From assembly GCF_900115705.1 (NCBI RefSeq), contig NZ_FOXL01000007.1, positions 124,001 to 188,000 on the forward strand: a stretch of 64,000 bases of DNA, written 5' to 3'. The notes under the pieces are model-generated. The model was not told where the DNA came from. It searched no databases and saw only the letters and a list, made by a program, of their open reading frames with translations. Positions within the stretch are counted from its first letter, which is position 1; each line of letters begins with the position of its first letter. The position numbers and the translations under genes are program-made. The stretch is from Frateuria terrea. Lineage in GTDB: Bacteria; Pseudomonadota; Gammaproteobacteria; Xanthomonadales; Rhodanobacteraceae. Of the stretch, positions 1 through 9,027 are shown piece after piece.

Positions 1-537
1 CTGTTCGACATGCCGGGAAAAACAGGAAGCGGATGATGCGACGTGTCCGTCGACGATCTGCCGGAACACTTCGGCCTGATCGGGCACGCTGGACGGCTGG
101 CACGCCAGCAGGTCAGGACCCCTGCTCCTGCTCGATCGCTGGCGCAGCCCGCATATACAGCCGCAGCGGACCTTTTTTCAAGCCCTCGGGCGAGGTACCC
201 GGCCTCGCTGGACCGGGAGCAGGTGACGCACGCCAATCCGCTGGCCTTCGCCCCTTCGGGCGAGGACGGGTGGGGGCATCGCAGCGAAGCCGCCCCGCGC
301 ACGGCAGTGGTCGATCACCCGGCTGTCCGCAGCGGATGGACGATCGCGCCAGCGCACCCGGCGACGCCATGACGCGCAGCCAGCGAGCGGATCACGTATC
401 CTGTGCAGTTGCCGCCGCATCCTCCACGGCGTCCGCCAGGCGCAGCCCATTCCGCCGCCCGCGCGTTTTTCCCACAACCCCGGCCCGCCCGCGCATGGCT
501 GCCGCCGCGCGACGGCTTTCGACGAGACAACACAACC
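1..537. other. left-edge stretch without a supported gene
   Basis: Open frames cross this stretch in several registers, but none has a recognisable domain, a good ribosome site or family resemblance. The long frame that begins near position 33 only becomes meaningful after 1407, where the DUF3182 gene starts. Positions 346-358 carry the 13-mer GATCGCGCCAGCG, which recurs upstream of two other genes in the window. The promoter of the downstream reductase presumably lies here, but I cannot place it. Confidence 0.5.
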
Positions 538-1314
538 ATGGTGGCATTGGCGACCGAGCACGTGATCGACGTGCGGCACTGGAACGACAGCCTTTTCAGC
601 TTCCGCGCCACGCGCGACCCGGGCTTCCGCTTCGAGAGCGGGCAATTCGTGATGATTGGGCTGGAAGTGGACGGCCGGCCGCTGATGCGCGCGTACTCCA
701 TCGCCAGCGCCAGTTGGGAGGAACACCTGGAATTCTTCTCGATCAAGGTGCCCAACGGCCCGCTCACCTCGCGCCTGCAGCATCTCAGGCCCGGCGACCC
801 GCTGGTGGTCAGCCGCAAGTCGACCGGCACGCTGGTACTGGACGATCTCAAGCCCGGCAGGAACCTCTACCTGCTCGGCACCGGCACCGGCCTGGCGCCG
901 TTCATGAGCATCGTGCGCGATCCGGCGACGTACGAACGCTACGAGAAGATCGTGCTGGCACACGGCGTGCGCCACGTCAGCGACCTGGCCTACGCCGACT
1001 ACATCGAAAACGAACTGCCGCGGCACGAGTACCTGGGCGAACTGGTCCGCGAAAAGCTCATCTACTACCCCACCGTCACCCGCGAGCCCTATCGCAACCG
1101 CGGACGCATCACCGATGCCATCGTCGATGGCGTGATGAGCCAGGCCACCGGCCTGCCGCCGCTCAGCCCCGCCACCGACCGCGTCATGCTGTGCGGCAGC
1201 CCGGCGATGCTGGAGGACCTGTGCGCGCTGCTGGACGGGCGCGGCTTCCAGGCCTCGCCGCGCACGCGCGAGCAGGGCGACTACGTCATCGAGCGGGCAT
1301 TCGTCGAGAAGTAG
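538..1314 (+). CDS. fpr: ferredoxin--NADP(+) reductase
   Basis: This 258-residue cytoplasmic flavoenzyme would exchange electrons between NADPH and ferredoxin or flavodoxin, supporting Fe-S and oxidative-stress metabolism. The N-terminal half is the FAD-binding barrel with the motif RAYSIAS, which holds the flavin. The C-terminal half is the NADP-binding fold, opening with LLGTGTGLAPF and carrying the CGSPAML segment near the end. The protein ends in an aromatic-poor VEK tail, as in the bacterial subclass. I chose the ATG at 538 because the family starts shortly before the LATEHVIDVRHW segment; the frame stays open upstream but without family similarity. It is monocistronic as far as can be seen, with 92 bases before the next gene. 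Confidence 0.93.
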   Translation: MVALATEHVIDVRHWNDSLFSFRATRDPGFRFESGQFVMIGLEVDGRPLMRAYSIASASWEEHLEFFSIKVPNGPLTSRLQHLRPGDPLVVSRKSTGTLVLDDLKPGRNLYLLGTGTGLAPFMSIVRDPATYERYEKIVLAHGVRHVSDLAYADYIENELPRHEYLGELVREKLIYYPTVTREPYRNRGRITDAIVDGVMSQATGLPPLSPATDRVMLCGSPAMLEDLCALLDGRGFQASPRTREQGDYVIERAFVEK

Positions 1315-1406
1315 GGTCGGCAGCCAAGCTTCAACAGCCTGTCCACACTTGCGCCACTAGCCTCCGCGGATCGGCGTCGACCCGACGGCGCCCGTTCGGA
1401 GACCCC

Positions 1407-2546
1407 GTGGCGTCCAGCATCCCGCCCCACCTGGCAGGCCACGCACGCGGCAGCGTGGTCCTTGGCGTGGGTCGCGATGCCGCGCATTCCGCCCATGAAG
1501 CAGCCGCGCACCAGGCGATCGCACAGCAGCTGGCCGAGCTGCTGGGCTACGAGTTCGCCGGCGCCTGGGTGCCGGGCCGGCCTTACCCGGGCCCGCTCTA
1601 TTTCGTGCCGGGCGATGTGCTGATCGGACTCGATGCGGCCCGGTCCTGCGGCATCCGCGGTGCCGGCGACCTGTTCGGCGGCGTGGTGCCCGATCGCGTG
1701 ACGGCCTCCAAGGCAATCACCCATCCGCTGGTCGATTCGCCCACGCGCGTGCCCGATGGCTGGTCGGACAGCTTCGCCGAGCGCGTGCGACCGGTGGTGC
1801 TGCCCGGCTACAGCGCGTTCGCGGCGGCCGATGCACGCCGCGCCGGGCGCGCGCTGCTCCACTCAGGCCCGGTGCGCATCAAGCCGGCGCAAGGCAACGC
1901 TGGCCGCGGCCAGCGTGTGGCCGCCGACATCAGCGCACTGGACGCCACCGTCGCCGGCTTCGACGAGGACGCGCTGGCCCTCGATGGCATCGTGCTGGAA
2001 ACCGACCTGCTGGACCTGACCACCTGGAGCGTGGGCCAGGTGCGCGTGGGCTACCACACCATCGCCTATTACGGCACGCAGTGGCTGACCCGCGACAACG
2101 GTGGCGACGTCGCCTACGGCGGCTCGAGCCTGCGCGTGCACCGCGGTGGTTTCGACGCGCTGCTGCGCGAACCGCTGCCGCCACCCGTGCGCGAGGCGGC
2201 GGCGCAGGCGCAGCTCTACGACGAGGCCGCACGGCAGTGCTTCCCGCGCATGTTCGCCTCGCGCCGCAACTACGACGTGGTGCAGGGCAAGGACCATGCC
2301 GGCCGCCCGCACGCCGGCGTACTCGAATCCTCCTGGCGCATCGGCGGCGCCAGCGGCGCGGAAGCCACTGCCTTGCTGCGCTTCCGCGACGAACCCGGTC
2401 GCCGCTGGCTCAGCTTGCGCACCGAGGAGCGCTACGGCGCCGACGCCACGGTGCCGGCCGGCGCCACGGTGCTGTTCCACGGCGTCGACCCGGGCTGCGG
2501 CCCGCTGCTCAAGTACACCCTGGTGGAGGACGATGACCACACGTAG
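1407..2546 (+). CDS. DUF3182 family protein
   Basis: A 379-residue protein that I recognise as the DUF3182 family of proteobacteria, whose biochemical role is not established. It has no signal peptide or membrane segment and is probably cytoplasmic. The middle (GPVRIKPAQGNAGRGQRV) looks like the lysine/glycine-rich nucleotide-binding segment of ATP-grasp proteins, which is my inference. The GTG at 1407 is chosen because GGAG lies at 1396-1399, seven bases before it, and family similarity begins there; the frame is open much further upstream without sense. The gene overlaps the next one by 14 bases, so the two are probably translationally coupled and act together. Confidence 0.8.
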   Translation: MASSIPPHLAGHARGSVVLGVGRDAAHSAHEAAAHQAIAQQLAELLGYEFAGAWVPGRPYPGPLYFVPGDVLIGLDAARSCGIRGAGDLFGGVVPDRVTASKAITHPLVDSPTRVPDGWSDSFAERVRPVVLPGYSAFAAADARRAGRALLHSGPVRIKPAQGNAGRGQRVAADISALDATVAGFDEDALALDGIVLETDLLDLTTWSVGQVRVGYHTIAYYGTQWLTRDNGGDVAYGGSSLRVHRGGFDALLREPLPPPVREAAAQAQLYDEAARQCFPRMFASRRNYDVVQGKDHAGRPHAGVLESSWRIGGASGAEATALLRFRDEPGRRWLSLRTEERYGADATVPAGATVLFHGVDPGCGPLLKYTLVEDDDHT

Positions 2547-3306
2547 CGAAACGATCGACATCGCCGTCGACGGCGCCCGCCTGGCCGGCACCGTGCTGGC
2601 GCCCGGCTCGACCATCCCCGGCGTGTTGTTCGTGCACGGCTGGGGCGGTTGCCAGGAACGCGACCTGGGGCGCGCCCAGCAGATCGCCGCGCTGGGCTGC
2701 ATCTGCCTGACCTTCGACATGCGCGGCCACGTGCGCACCGAGGCCCTGCGGCAGACCGTGACGCGCGAACAGAACCTCGCCGATGTCGTGGCAGCCTACG
2801 ACCACCTGCGCATGCAGCCGCACGTGGATCCGGACTCGATCCTGGTGGTCGGCGCCAGCTACGGCGGCTACCTGGCCGCCATCCTGACCTCGCTGCGCCC
2901 GGTGAAGTGGCTCGCACTGCGCGTGCCGGCGCTGTATCGGGACGAAGACTGGAGCGAACCGAAGCGCTCGCTGCCGCGCAAGGATCTGGACGCCTACCGC
3001 AGCCGCGTACTCGATCCGGACGACAACCGCGCGTTGCGCGCGTGCCGAGATTTCCGCGGTGATGTGCTGGTGGTCGAATCGGGGCGCGACCACCTGGTGC
3101 CGCATCCGGCCATCGTCAGCTACCGCAACGCCTTCGAGCACACCCATTCGGTCACCTACCGCATCATCGACGAGGCCGACCATGCGTTGTCGAGCCCGGA
3201 TGGGCAGCGCGCCTACACCTCGATGCTGCTGGGCTGGACCACCGAGATGGTGTTCGGCGCGCGCGCCGGCGGCGCACCTGGCCAGGCCACACTGCGCTCC
3301 GGCTAG
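2533..3306 (+). CDS. alpha/beta hydrolase
   Basis: A 257-residue serine hydrolase of the alpha/beta fold, probably cytoplasmic. The sequence shows the oxyanion-hole segment VLFVHGWGG, the nucleophile elbow GASYGGY, a later acidic residue in VVESGRDHLVP and the catalytic histidine in DEADHALSS. This is the layout of dienelactone hydrolase-like and peptidase S15/S9-like small esterases; the substrate cannot be read from sequence. The ATG at 2533 sits inside the end of the DUF3182 gene in another frame (14-base overlap), which points to coupled expression. The pairing with DUF3182 suggests a shared pathway, but which one is unknown. Confidence 0.85.
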   Translation: MTTRSETIDIAVDGARLAGTVLAPGSTIPGVLFVHGWGGCQERDLGRAQQIAALGCICLTFDMRGHVRTEALRQTVTREQNLADVVAAYDHLRMQPHVDPDSILVVGASYGGYLAAILTSLRPVKWLALRVPALYRDEDWSEPKRSLPRKDLDAYRSRVLDPDDNRALRACRDFRGDVLVVESGRDHLVPHPAIVSYRNAFEHTHSVTYRIIDEADHALSSPDGQRAYTSMLLGWTTEMVFGARAGGAPGQATLRSG

Positions 3307-3384
3307 AACGGATGCCGGCCGCTCCCGGCTTGCCCATGCGGGAAGGTGGCGTCACAGTGATCGTCCTTCCGTAGAGACGTCCCG

Positions 3385-3864
3385 ATGGAAATCGCGCTCT
3401 ACCTGCTCGCCGCGTTGCTCATCGTCGGTGGACTCGCCGGCACGGTGCTGCCGATCCTTCCGGGCATCCCGATGATCTTCGGCGGCATCTGGCTCGTCGC
3501 CGCGGTCGACGGCTACCGGCACCTGGGCGCCGGATGGCTGCTGGTGATCGGCGCGCTGGGGGCGCTCGGCGTGCTGGTCGATTTCGTCGCCGGGACGATG
3601 GGGGCCAAACGGGTCGGCGCCAGCCCACGTGCTTTGTGGGGTGCCACTCTCGGCACGCTGGTCGGCATGTTCCTGGGCATTCCCGGGCTGATCCTGGGGC
3701 CGTTCGCAGGCGCGCTGCTGGGCGAGCTCTCCGCCGGCACCAGCGTGCTGCGCTCGGCGCACGTCGGCGTCGGCACCTGGGTCGGGCTGCTTGCCGGCGC
3801 CCTGGTCAAACTGGTGCTCTCGTTCCTGATGGTTGGCCTGTTCGGCCTGGCCATGCTGCTGTAG
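3385..3864 (+). CDS. DUF456 domain-containing membrane protein
   Basis: A 159-residue, strongly hydrophobic protein with about four membrane segments separated by short Gly/Ala-rich turns, matching the DUF456 family, which usually has this length. The repeated small-residue motifs (GLAGTVLPILPGIPMIFGG, GAKRVGASPRALWGATLGTLVG) are typical of the family and resemble glycine-zipper membrane packing. Function is not established. It starts 78 bases after the hydrolase gene and may be in the same transcript. Confidence 0.85.
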   Translation: MEIALYLLAALLIVGGLAGTVLPILPGIPMIFGGIWLVAAVDGYRHLGAGWLLVIGALGALGVLVDFVAGTMGAKRVGASPRALWGATLGTLVGMFLGIPGLILGPFAGALLGELSAGTSVLRSAHVGVGTWVGLLAGALVKLVLSFLMVGLFGLAMLL

Positions 3865-3933
3865 ACCTCCGGCACAGGCATAGTCCGATCGCGCCAGCGT
3901 ACGCTGCGCCGGCCATCCAAGGAGCCAAACCCC

Positions 3934-5709
3934 ATGCGCAAGACCCTCGCCCTCGCCCTGGCCGCCACGCTGGCCGCTGCCGGATCCCTGCACGCGCAGG
4001 CCGCCCCCGCCTCGTGGGTCCAGCGCAGCAACGCCGACGCCAAGGTGCTGCTGGACACCATCGCCCGCTTCAGCCCGGAGTTCGCCACCCAGGTCGGCCT
4101 GCCCGGATACGACACGAAGGTGTCCGACCTCAAGCCCGGTATCGACGCGCGCTCGCGCGCGGCGCTGGTGGATGCCAAGGGCAAGCTGGAGAAGCTGCTC
4201 GCCACGGAGAAGGACCCGAACGTGCGCGAAGACCTGCAGATCATGATCGAGGCCGCCGCCGAGCAGATCGAAGGCATCGACCTGAACCGCAAGTACCTGC
4301 TGCCGTACAACGACATCGGCTCGCTGGTCTTCAGTGGCGAGTTCGCGCTGCTCAAGGACGACGTCGATGCCAAGCGCCGGCCGGCCGCGCTCAAGCGCCT
4401 GCAGTGCTACGTCGGCAAGGCGCCCGGCTGCACGCCGGTCACGGACGAGGCGAAGGCGCTGATGGTGGCGCGGCTCGGCGACAAGTCGCTGCTGGGGCCC
4501 TACAAGGGCGAGGTCGAACAGAAGCTCGCCAACACGCCCCGCTACGTCGAGGGCATCCGCAAGCTGTTCGCCAAGTACAAGCTCGACACGCCCGAGGGCA
4601 AGGCCGCGCTGGACGCACTCGACAAGCAGCTGGCCGACTACGACGCCTGGGTGCGCAGCACCGTGCTGCCGCGCGCGCGCGCCGACTTCCGCCTGCCCGA
4701 GCCGCTGTACGCCTACAACCTCAAGCAGGTCGGCATCGACATTCCGCCCGAGCAGTTGATGAAACAGGCGGAGCTGGAGTTCATGGAACTGCGCGGCATG
4801 ATGCAGACGATGGCACCGGTGGTGGCCAAGGCCGAGGGCTTCGACGCCACCGACTACCGCGACGTGCTCAAGGCGCTGAAGAAGCAGCAGCTCAGCCGCG
4901 ACCAGGTCGAGCCCTGGTACCACGAGGTGCTCGGCCACATCGAGGACACCATCCGTGACAAGGGCATCGTCACGCTGCCCAGGCGCCAGATGCAGATGCG
5001 CGTCGCCTCCGAGGCCGAGGCCGCGCAGGTGCCCGCACCGCACATGGACCCGCCGCCGTTCCTCAACAACCACGGCGAGCGCGGCACCTTCGTGCTGACC
5101 ATGGGCAACCCCGGCAACGGCAAGGACAACAGCCAGGCCTACGATGACTTCACCTTCAAGGCTGCCGCCTGGACACTGACCGCGCACGAGGGCCGTCCCG
5201 GCCACGAGCTGCAGTTCGCCGCGATGGTCGAGCGCGGCGTGTCGCTGGCGCGAAGCCTGTTCGCCTTCAACAGCGTGAACGTGGAAGGCTGGGCACTCTA
5301 CGCCGAGTCGGAAATGCTCCCGTACGAGCCGCCGGCCGGCCAGTTCGCCGCGCTGCAGGCGCGCCTGATGCGCGCCGCCCGCGCCTACCTCGACCCGATG
5401 CTCAACCTGGGCCTGATCACCCGCGAGCGCGCACACGACGTGCTCGTCCACGACGTCGGCCTGTCCGAAGCCCTGGCTCGCGAGGAGCTTGACCGCTACA
5501 CCTTCGACAGCCCCGGCCAGGCCACCGCCTACTTCTACGGCTATCTGCGCCTGCAGCAACTGCGGCTGCAGACCGAGCTGGCGCTCGGCGACAGGTTCGA
5601 CCGCAAGGCCTTCAACGACTTCGTGATCGGCCAGGGCCTGCTGCCCCCGGCCCAGCTGGCCGAAGCGGTGCAGACGCAGTTCGTTCCGCAGCAGAAGCAG
5701 AAGAAGTAA
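3934..5709 (+). CDS. DUF885 family secreted metallopeptidase-like protein
   Basis: A 591-residue protein of the DUF885 family, common in Xanthomonadales as lipoproteins or periplasmic proteins with presumed metallopeptidase activity. A cleavable signal peptide spans roughly residues 1-24, ending in LHAQA. The diagnostic HEGRPGHE motif at residues 418-425 supplies two histidines and a glutamate like the HExxH zinc site, and VEGWALYAE follows at the usual distance. The ATG at 3934 follows AAGGAG at a normal distance. The 13-mer GATCGCGCCAGCG lies just upstream at about 3886. Substrate unknown; peptide hydrolysis in the periplasm is inferred from the family. Confidence 0.88.
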   Translation: MRKTLALALAATLAAAGSLHAQAAPASWVQRSNADAKVLLDTIARFSPEFATQVGLPGYDTKVSDLKPGIDARSRAALVDAKGKLEKLLATEKDPNVREDLQIMIEAAAEQIEGIDLNRKYLLPYNDIGSLVFSGEFALLKDDVDAKRRPAALKRLQCYVGKAPGCTPVTDEAKALMVARLGDKSLLGPYKGEVEQKLANTPRYVEGIRKLFAKYKLDTPEGKAALDALDKQLADYDAWVRSTVLPRARADFRLPEPLYAYNLKQVGIDIPPEQLMKQAELEFMELRGMMQTMAPVVAKAEGFDATDYRDVLKALKKQQLSRDQVEPWYHEVLGHIEDTIRDKGIVTLPRRQMQMRVASEAEAAQVPAPHMDPPPFLNNHGERGTFVLTMGNPGNGKDNSQAYDDFTFKAAAWTLTAHEGRPGHELQFAAMVERGVSLARSLFAFNSVNVEGWALYAESEMLPYEPPAGQFAALQARLMRAARAYLDPMLNLGLITRERAHDVLVHDVGLSEALAREELDRYTFDSPGQATAYFYGYLRLQQLRLQTELALGDRFDRKAFNDFVIGQGLLPPAQLAEAVQTQFVPQQKQKK

Positions 5710-5719
5710 TCGCTTCGAT

Positions 5720-5816
5720 TGCCCTCCCCTGCTTCGCAGGGGAGGGCAAAGCGCGCATAAGCCTGCTCCCTTTGCCCCAGCCCCCGAGCGCCGCGGGCGC
5801 TCGGAAGCTGGGGCAA
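5720..5816. repeat. two strong hairpins after the DUF885 gene
   Basis: The first hairpin has perfect 13-base arms at 5720-5732 and 5736-5748 around a 3-base loop. The second, at 5772-5816, has outer arms TTGCCCCAGC and GCTGGGGCAA and inner arms CGAGCGCC and GGCGCTCG around GCG. Neither is followed by a T-run, so they are better read as intergenic hairpin repeats of the kind scattered through Xanthomonadales genomes, perhaps also ending or stabilising the upstream message. Confidence 0.65.
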
Positions 5817-6099
5817 GGTATGGCTTCCCTGGGGCGTGGCCGTCGCAGTGCGGGGCGAAGTTTCATGGTTGCGTGAAGTATCGGATTGGTAGGGCTGAAG
5901 CCCACCAACAGGTTCCGTCTTGCCGGAACGACGGCACGCAAAGAAAGAGTTGTTACCGCCGATGCGGTCAAGCGCACCGGCATGCCTCCCATACCGTAAC
6001 TTTCGAGCGCCCGCGGTATAGCGGCTGCAGCTCCTCTAAGAGCAGGCGCTAACCCGGCAAGGCGAGGCGGTACCTAGCTCTTATCCCGCCCCGGGCTGA

Positions 6100-6190
6100 G
6101 CCAGGCCATTTCTTTGGTTACTTTCTTTTGGCCAGCAAAGAAAGTGACCCGAGCGCCGGCAGGCGCTAGGAAGCCCGCCGCAGGCGAGCC
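6100..6190. repeat. dispersed intergenic repeat with ACTTTCTTT hairpin
   Basis: AT-rich in a GC-rich setting. Arms ACTTTCTTT (6120-6128) and AAAGAAAGT (6137-6145) flank TTGGCCAGC, followed by a second small hairpin AGCGCC/GGCGCT near 6152-6167. I recognise this layout as a widely dispersed non-coding repeat in Xanthomonadales and some other proteobacteria. The interval 5817-6099 between the hairpin pair and this repeat shows no gene. Confidence 0.6.
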
Positions 6191-6255
6191 AAATCGCGGA
6201 AGCGCCCCCCAAGAACGACAAGCAAAACGCACCCCCAACAGGCTTCCCCGCGAGC

Positions 6256-6300
6256 CCGGCCCCTCACCCCAACCCTCTCCCCGCAGGGCAGAGGGAGCAA
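6256..6300. repeat. CTCACCCCAACCCTCTCCCC-type repeat
   Basis: A short GC-rich element, opposite in orientation to the one near 11521. Such elements sit between genes in this order and can fold on themselves. It lies directly downstream of the leftward hemolysin III-type gene. Confidence 0.5.
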
Positions 6301-6306
6301 AGCGGC

Positions 6307-6972
6307 TCAATCGGGGATGACGTAGAGCAGCACCGCCGGGTAGTGCAGCACGCTGCCGGCCAGCACGAAACCGTGCCACACCGCGTGGTGGAACGGCAGC
6401 CGCCGGCACAGGTAGAACGGCACCCCCAGCGTGTAGGTCGCCCCACCCGCGATCAGCAGCGCCAGGCCACCCGGCGCCAAGTGCGTGCGCAGCGGCTCGA
6501 ATGCCACCAGCGCCACCCATCCCATCGCCACGTAAATCGACACCGCCAGCGCCCGCGTGCGGATCCGCCGCAGCAGCCCCAGCTCCAGCGCGCTGCCGGC
6601 CAGCGCCAGTGCCCAGATCGTGCCGAACAGGCCCCAGCCCCATGCGCCCGGCAACACGATCAGCGTGAACGGCGTATAGGTTCCGGCGATCAACAGGAAG
6701 ATCGCGATGTGGTCCAGCGTGCGCAGCACCCGCCGCGGCAATTCGCCGGGAATGGCGTGGTAGAGGGTGGAGGCGGTGTAGAGCAGGATCAGTGTGCTGC
6801 CGAACACCGCGCAGGCCACCACCGCCCGTGCATCGCCGCGCAGCGCGGCGAACGCCACCAGCGTCGCCAGCCCGCCAATGCTGAGCAGGATGCCGACGCC
6901 GTGGATCAGCGTGCTGGCCAGCTCGTCGCCGAAACGGTAGCGCGGCGGACGAACGGCGGAGCGCGCGGGCAT
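6307..6972 (-). CDS. hemolysin III / TrhA family membrane protein
   Basis: A 221-residue inner-membrane protein with seven hydrophobic segments, the usual size and topology of the hemolysin III (YqfA/TrhA, PAQR-like) family. Conserved family pieces are visible: HGVGILLSIGG near the start, STLYHAIP in the second third, LDHIAIFLLIAGTYTPF, and the C-terminal FHHAVWHGFVLAGSVLHY with the histidines proposed to bind a metal. The ATG at 6972 matches the family start; the longer open frame upstream has no similarity. The name is historical and does not prove haemolytic activity; a role in membrane homeostasis is more likely. Confidence 0.88.
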   Translation of the reverse strand: MPARSAVRPPRYRFGDELASTLIHGVGILLSIGGLATLVAFAALRGDARAVVACAVFGSTLILLYTASTLYHAIPGELPRRVLRTLDHIAIFLLIAGTYTPFTLIVLPGAWGWGLFGTIWALALAGSALELGLLRRIRTRALAVSIYVAMGWVALVAFEPLRTHLAPGGLALLIAGGATYTLGVPFYLCRRLPFHHAVWHGFVLAGSVLHYPAVLLYVIPD

Positions 6973-7058
6973 GGCAAGTTCCGGGGAAGGACCGAAGCGG
7001 CACCTTACCATGCCCGCGCGCACTGTTTTGCAATGGACGTCTAAACGTCCCTTTGAAG

Positions 7059-7499
7059 CTACTGCTCGATGATGAACGCGCCGAACGCCACGCCCAGGTT
7101 CCAGCCCTCGCCCTTGCCGCTCAGCGCCAGGCCCACGTTGCCCTTGGTCAGCGCCTGCGCGCCGGCCGACTTCACCGCGCCAGCATGCGCCTCGGCGCTG
7201 GCGTAGTGGCCTAGCACCTCGTGGATGTCGTAGACGCCGGTGAACTTGCCGATGCCGTTGTCGATGCGCGTCTTGCCGAAGGTCAACCCACCGCCCTTGG
7301 CGCGCAGCTTCACGTGCATGCTCTGGCCGTTGCTGCAGCGGACCGTGCCGCTGCCCTTGGCGGTCTTGTAGAACACCGACCAGCCCGACAGCGAGAAGGT
7401 CATCTTGCAAGAGATCTCACCCGCGTGCGCCGCAGCCGGCGCCATGGCCAGCGCGCCCGCCAGCAACGCCGCGGCACCCCATTGTTTCCACATCGTCAT
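7059..7499 (-). CDS. conserved secreted protein, function unknown
   Basis: A 146-residue protein with a signal peptide (hydrophobic segment residues 8-24, cleavage after AAAHA). The mature part is rich in glycine and beta-type patterns, with a cysteine pair (SCKMTF and TVRCSNG) that could form a disulfide, a KAKGGGLTFG-like loop and a short hydrophobic C-terminus (AFGAFIIEQ). I do not recognise a named family. GGGAGG lies six bases upstream of the ATG at 7499, which fixes the start. It is divergent from the TonB-family gene at 7669. Confidence 0.75.
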   Translation of the reverse strand: MTMWKQWGAAALLAGALAMAPAAAHAGEISCKMTFSLSGWSVFYKTAKGSGTVRCSNGQSMHVKLRAKGGGLTFGKTRIDNGIGKFTGVYDIHEVLGHYASAEAHAGAVKSAGAQALTKGNVGLALSGKGEGWNLGVAFGAFIIEQ

Positions 7500-7668
7500 G
7501 ACTGCCTCCCGGCGGCCCCGCGGCCGCGCCGGCCGATTGTGCGGCAAGAGCCCTGCCGCGGGAATGCTTGCGCACCGAAGAGCGGCAGGCCTAGGCTGGG
7601 GCCGCGCCGGCACGATCCCCTCTGCCCTTGCAGCGTGCCTGCGCCACGCCAAGCTCAGGAGGATCGCC

Positions 7669-8343
7669 ATGTCGTCCGCAACCCTGGCTTCACCCCGCAC
7701 GCACGCCCACCCCGACCCCGTCCGCATCAGCGCGCTGAGCGCGGCCCTGGCCATCAACCTCACCGTGTTCATCGCCGCCACCCGGCCGCTGCCGCCGCCG
7801 GCCTTGCTCCTGGCCATGCCGGACCTGGGCGTGCGCCTGATCGAGGAGCCCAAACCCAGGCCGCTGCCGCCGCCTCCGCCTCCGCCTCCAATCGACGTCA
7901 GGCCACTGACCCGGCCCACGCATCTGCCGACCATCGCGCCGCCCGTGGCGACCGCGCCGCCGGCAACCGACGAAGGGCGCGTCGCCGCGCCGACGATCCA
8001 CCTGCCCACGAGCGCGCCATCGGACACGGACGCAGCGCCGCCGGCGACGCTGCCCGGGCCGCCGGTCGAAGCCAGCCTGGCCTACCGCAGCGCACCGCTG
8101 GCGTTCCCACCGCAGGCGGTCCGCCAGCACATGCATGGCACGGTGCTGTTGCGCGTACTGGTGGATGAAGGAGGCAAGCCGGTGCAGGCGGTCGTCGAGC
8201 AAAGCAGCGGCTACAAGCTGCTCGATCGCAGTGCGCAAGAGCAGGTGCTCGCGCGCTGGCGCTTCCAGCCGGCCAGCGTGGGCGGCCGCACGGTACGCGC
8301 CTGGGCACGGATACCGGTGAGTTTCGAGCTGCGCCAGCTGTGA
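7669..8343 (+). CDS. energy transducer TonB family protein
   Basis: A 224-residue TonB-like protein that would link the inner-membrane proton motive force (through ExbBD, not seen here) to outer-membrane receptors. It has a single N-terminal membrane anchor (about residues 22-45), a proline-rich periplasmic spacer with a run of prolines near residue 65, and a C-terminal TonB domain (about residues 135-224) with YPPQAVRQ-like and GTVLLRVLVDEGG segments, here FPPQAVRQHMHGTVLLRVLV. AGGAGGA lies six bases before the ATG at 7669. It is followed by a strong terminator, so it is probably transcribed alone. It could serve either of the TonB-dependent receptors in the window, but nothing ties it to one. 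Confidence 0.88.
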   Translation: MSSATLASPRTHAHPDPVRISALSAALAINLTVFIAATRPLPPPALLLAMPDLGVRLIEEPKPRPLPPPPPPPPIDVRPLTRPTHLPTIAPPVATAPPATDEGRVAAPTIHLPTSAPSDTDAAPPATLPGPPVEASLAYRSAPLAFPPQAVRQHMHGTVLLRVLVDEGGKPVQAVVEQSSGYKLLDRSAQEQVLARWRFQPASVGGRTVRAWARIPVSFELRQL

Positions 8344-8384
8344 AAAGCCTATCAAGATCACCCACTTGGGGGTAACTGCGACTT

Positions 8385-8416
8385 AACGGCGCCCATGCTC
8401 CACTGGGCGCCGTTTT
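8385..8416 (+). terminator. intrinsic terminator of the TonB-family gene
   Basis: Perfect 11-base arms AACGGCGCCCA (8385-8395) and TGGGCGCCGTT (8404-8414) with an 8-base loop, followed by more T residues. It lies 42 bases after the stop codon and ends 16 bases before the next start codon. Confidence 0.85.
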
Positions 8417-8432
8417 CCGCACGGTCCCGCGC

Positions 8433-9002
8433 ATGGCAAACCACAGGCAAAGCTTGAAGGCGCTGCGCCACATCGCGCTGGCGCACTGCCGAGGGGAACA
8501 CCCCGACCTGGCCACCCTCGCCCGCGAACTGGGCAGCGCCGTGCGCTGCCACCCCGACGGCCTGGATGCGCTGGCCGCCCGCGTCCGCACCACCCATGGC
8601 CCGCGCATCCGCCCGCTGCGCACCGGCACCGCGCAACTGCAGCTGTGGCTGATTGCCTGGCCGGTCAACCACACCTCCGTATTGCATGACCACGGCGCGC
8701 GCTGGGGCCTGGAAATTCCCCTCCACGGCGCGCTGGAGATCGAGGCCTGGCGCCGCCAGGCGGATGGTGGTGAGCCGCTGGCACATGGGCGCCACTGGCT
8801 CGGCCCAGGCGACGCGCTGTGGTTCGACGCCGACCAGTCGCGCCTGCACCGATGCCGCAACCTGTCCGGACGCGAGGCGGCGCTGAGCCTGCACGTATTC
8901 GGCGAGGCGCCCGGCGCGGGTCTGCCCTACGCCCCCTCACCTTCCACCCGGCAGCGGATGCCCCCATCGCGGTCGGCCATCGCCGGACCGCTGCCGGGCT
9001 GA
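8433..9002 (+). CDS. cysteine dioxygenase-like cupin protein
   Basis: A 189-residue cytoplasmic cupin resembling bacterial cysteine dioxygenases, which oxidise thiols such as cysteine to sulfinates with a mononuclear iron. The metal ligands would be H85 and H87 in the HDHG motif and H139 in LHRCRNLS; the spacing fits the family. The C-terminal 25 residues (PSPSTRQRMPPSR) look low-complexity. The start at 8433 is the first ATG after the terminator. Only 25 bases separate it from the following FAD/NAD(P)-binding gene, so the two are almost certainly one operon. The substrate could be cysteine or another thiol; the sequence does not decide. Confidence 0.78.
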   Translation: MANHRQSLKALRHIALAHCRGEHPDLATLARELGSAVRCHPDGLDALAARVRTTHGPRIRPLRTGTAQLQLWLIAWPVNHTSVLHDHGARWGLEIPLHGALEIEAWRRQADGGEPLAHGRHWLGPGDALWFDADQSRLHRCRNLSGREAALSLHVFGEAPGAGLPYAPSPSTRQRMPPSRSAIAGPLPG

Positions 9003-9027
9003 CAGCCCAGCGCTCCGGAGAGCCGCC

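Noticed and set aside
33-1406. The long N-terminal part of the frame that ends at 2546.
   Set aside because: It overlaps the reductase gene in another frame, has no family similarity, and a GTG with a good ribosome site exists at 1407.
3352-5559. A 735-residue leftward open frame opposite the DUF885 gene.
   Set aside because: High-GC shadow of a gene with signal peptide and HEGRPGH motif.
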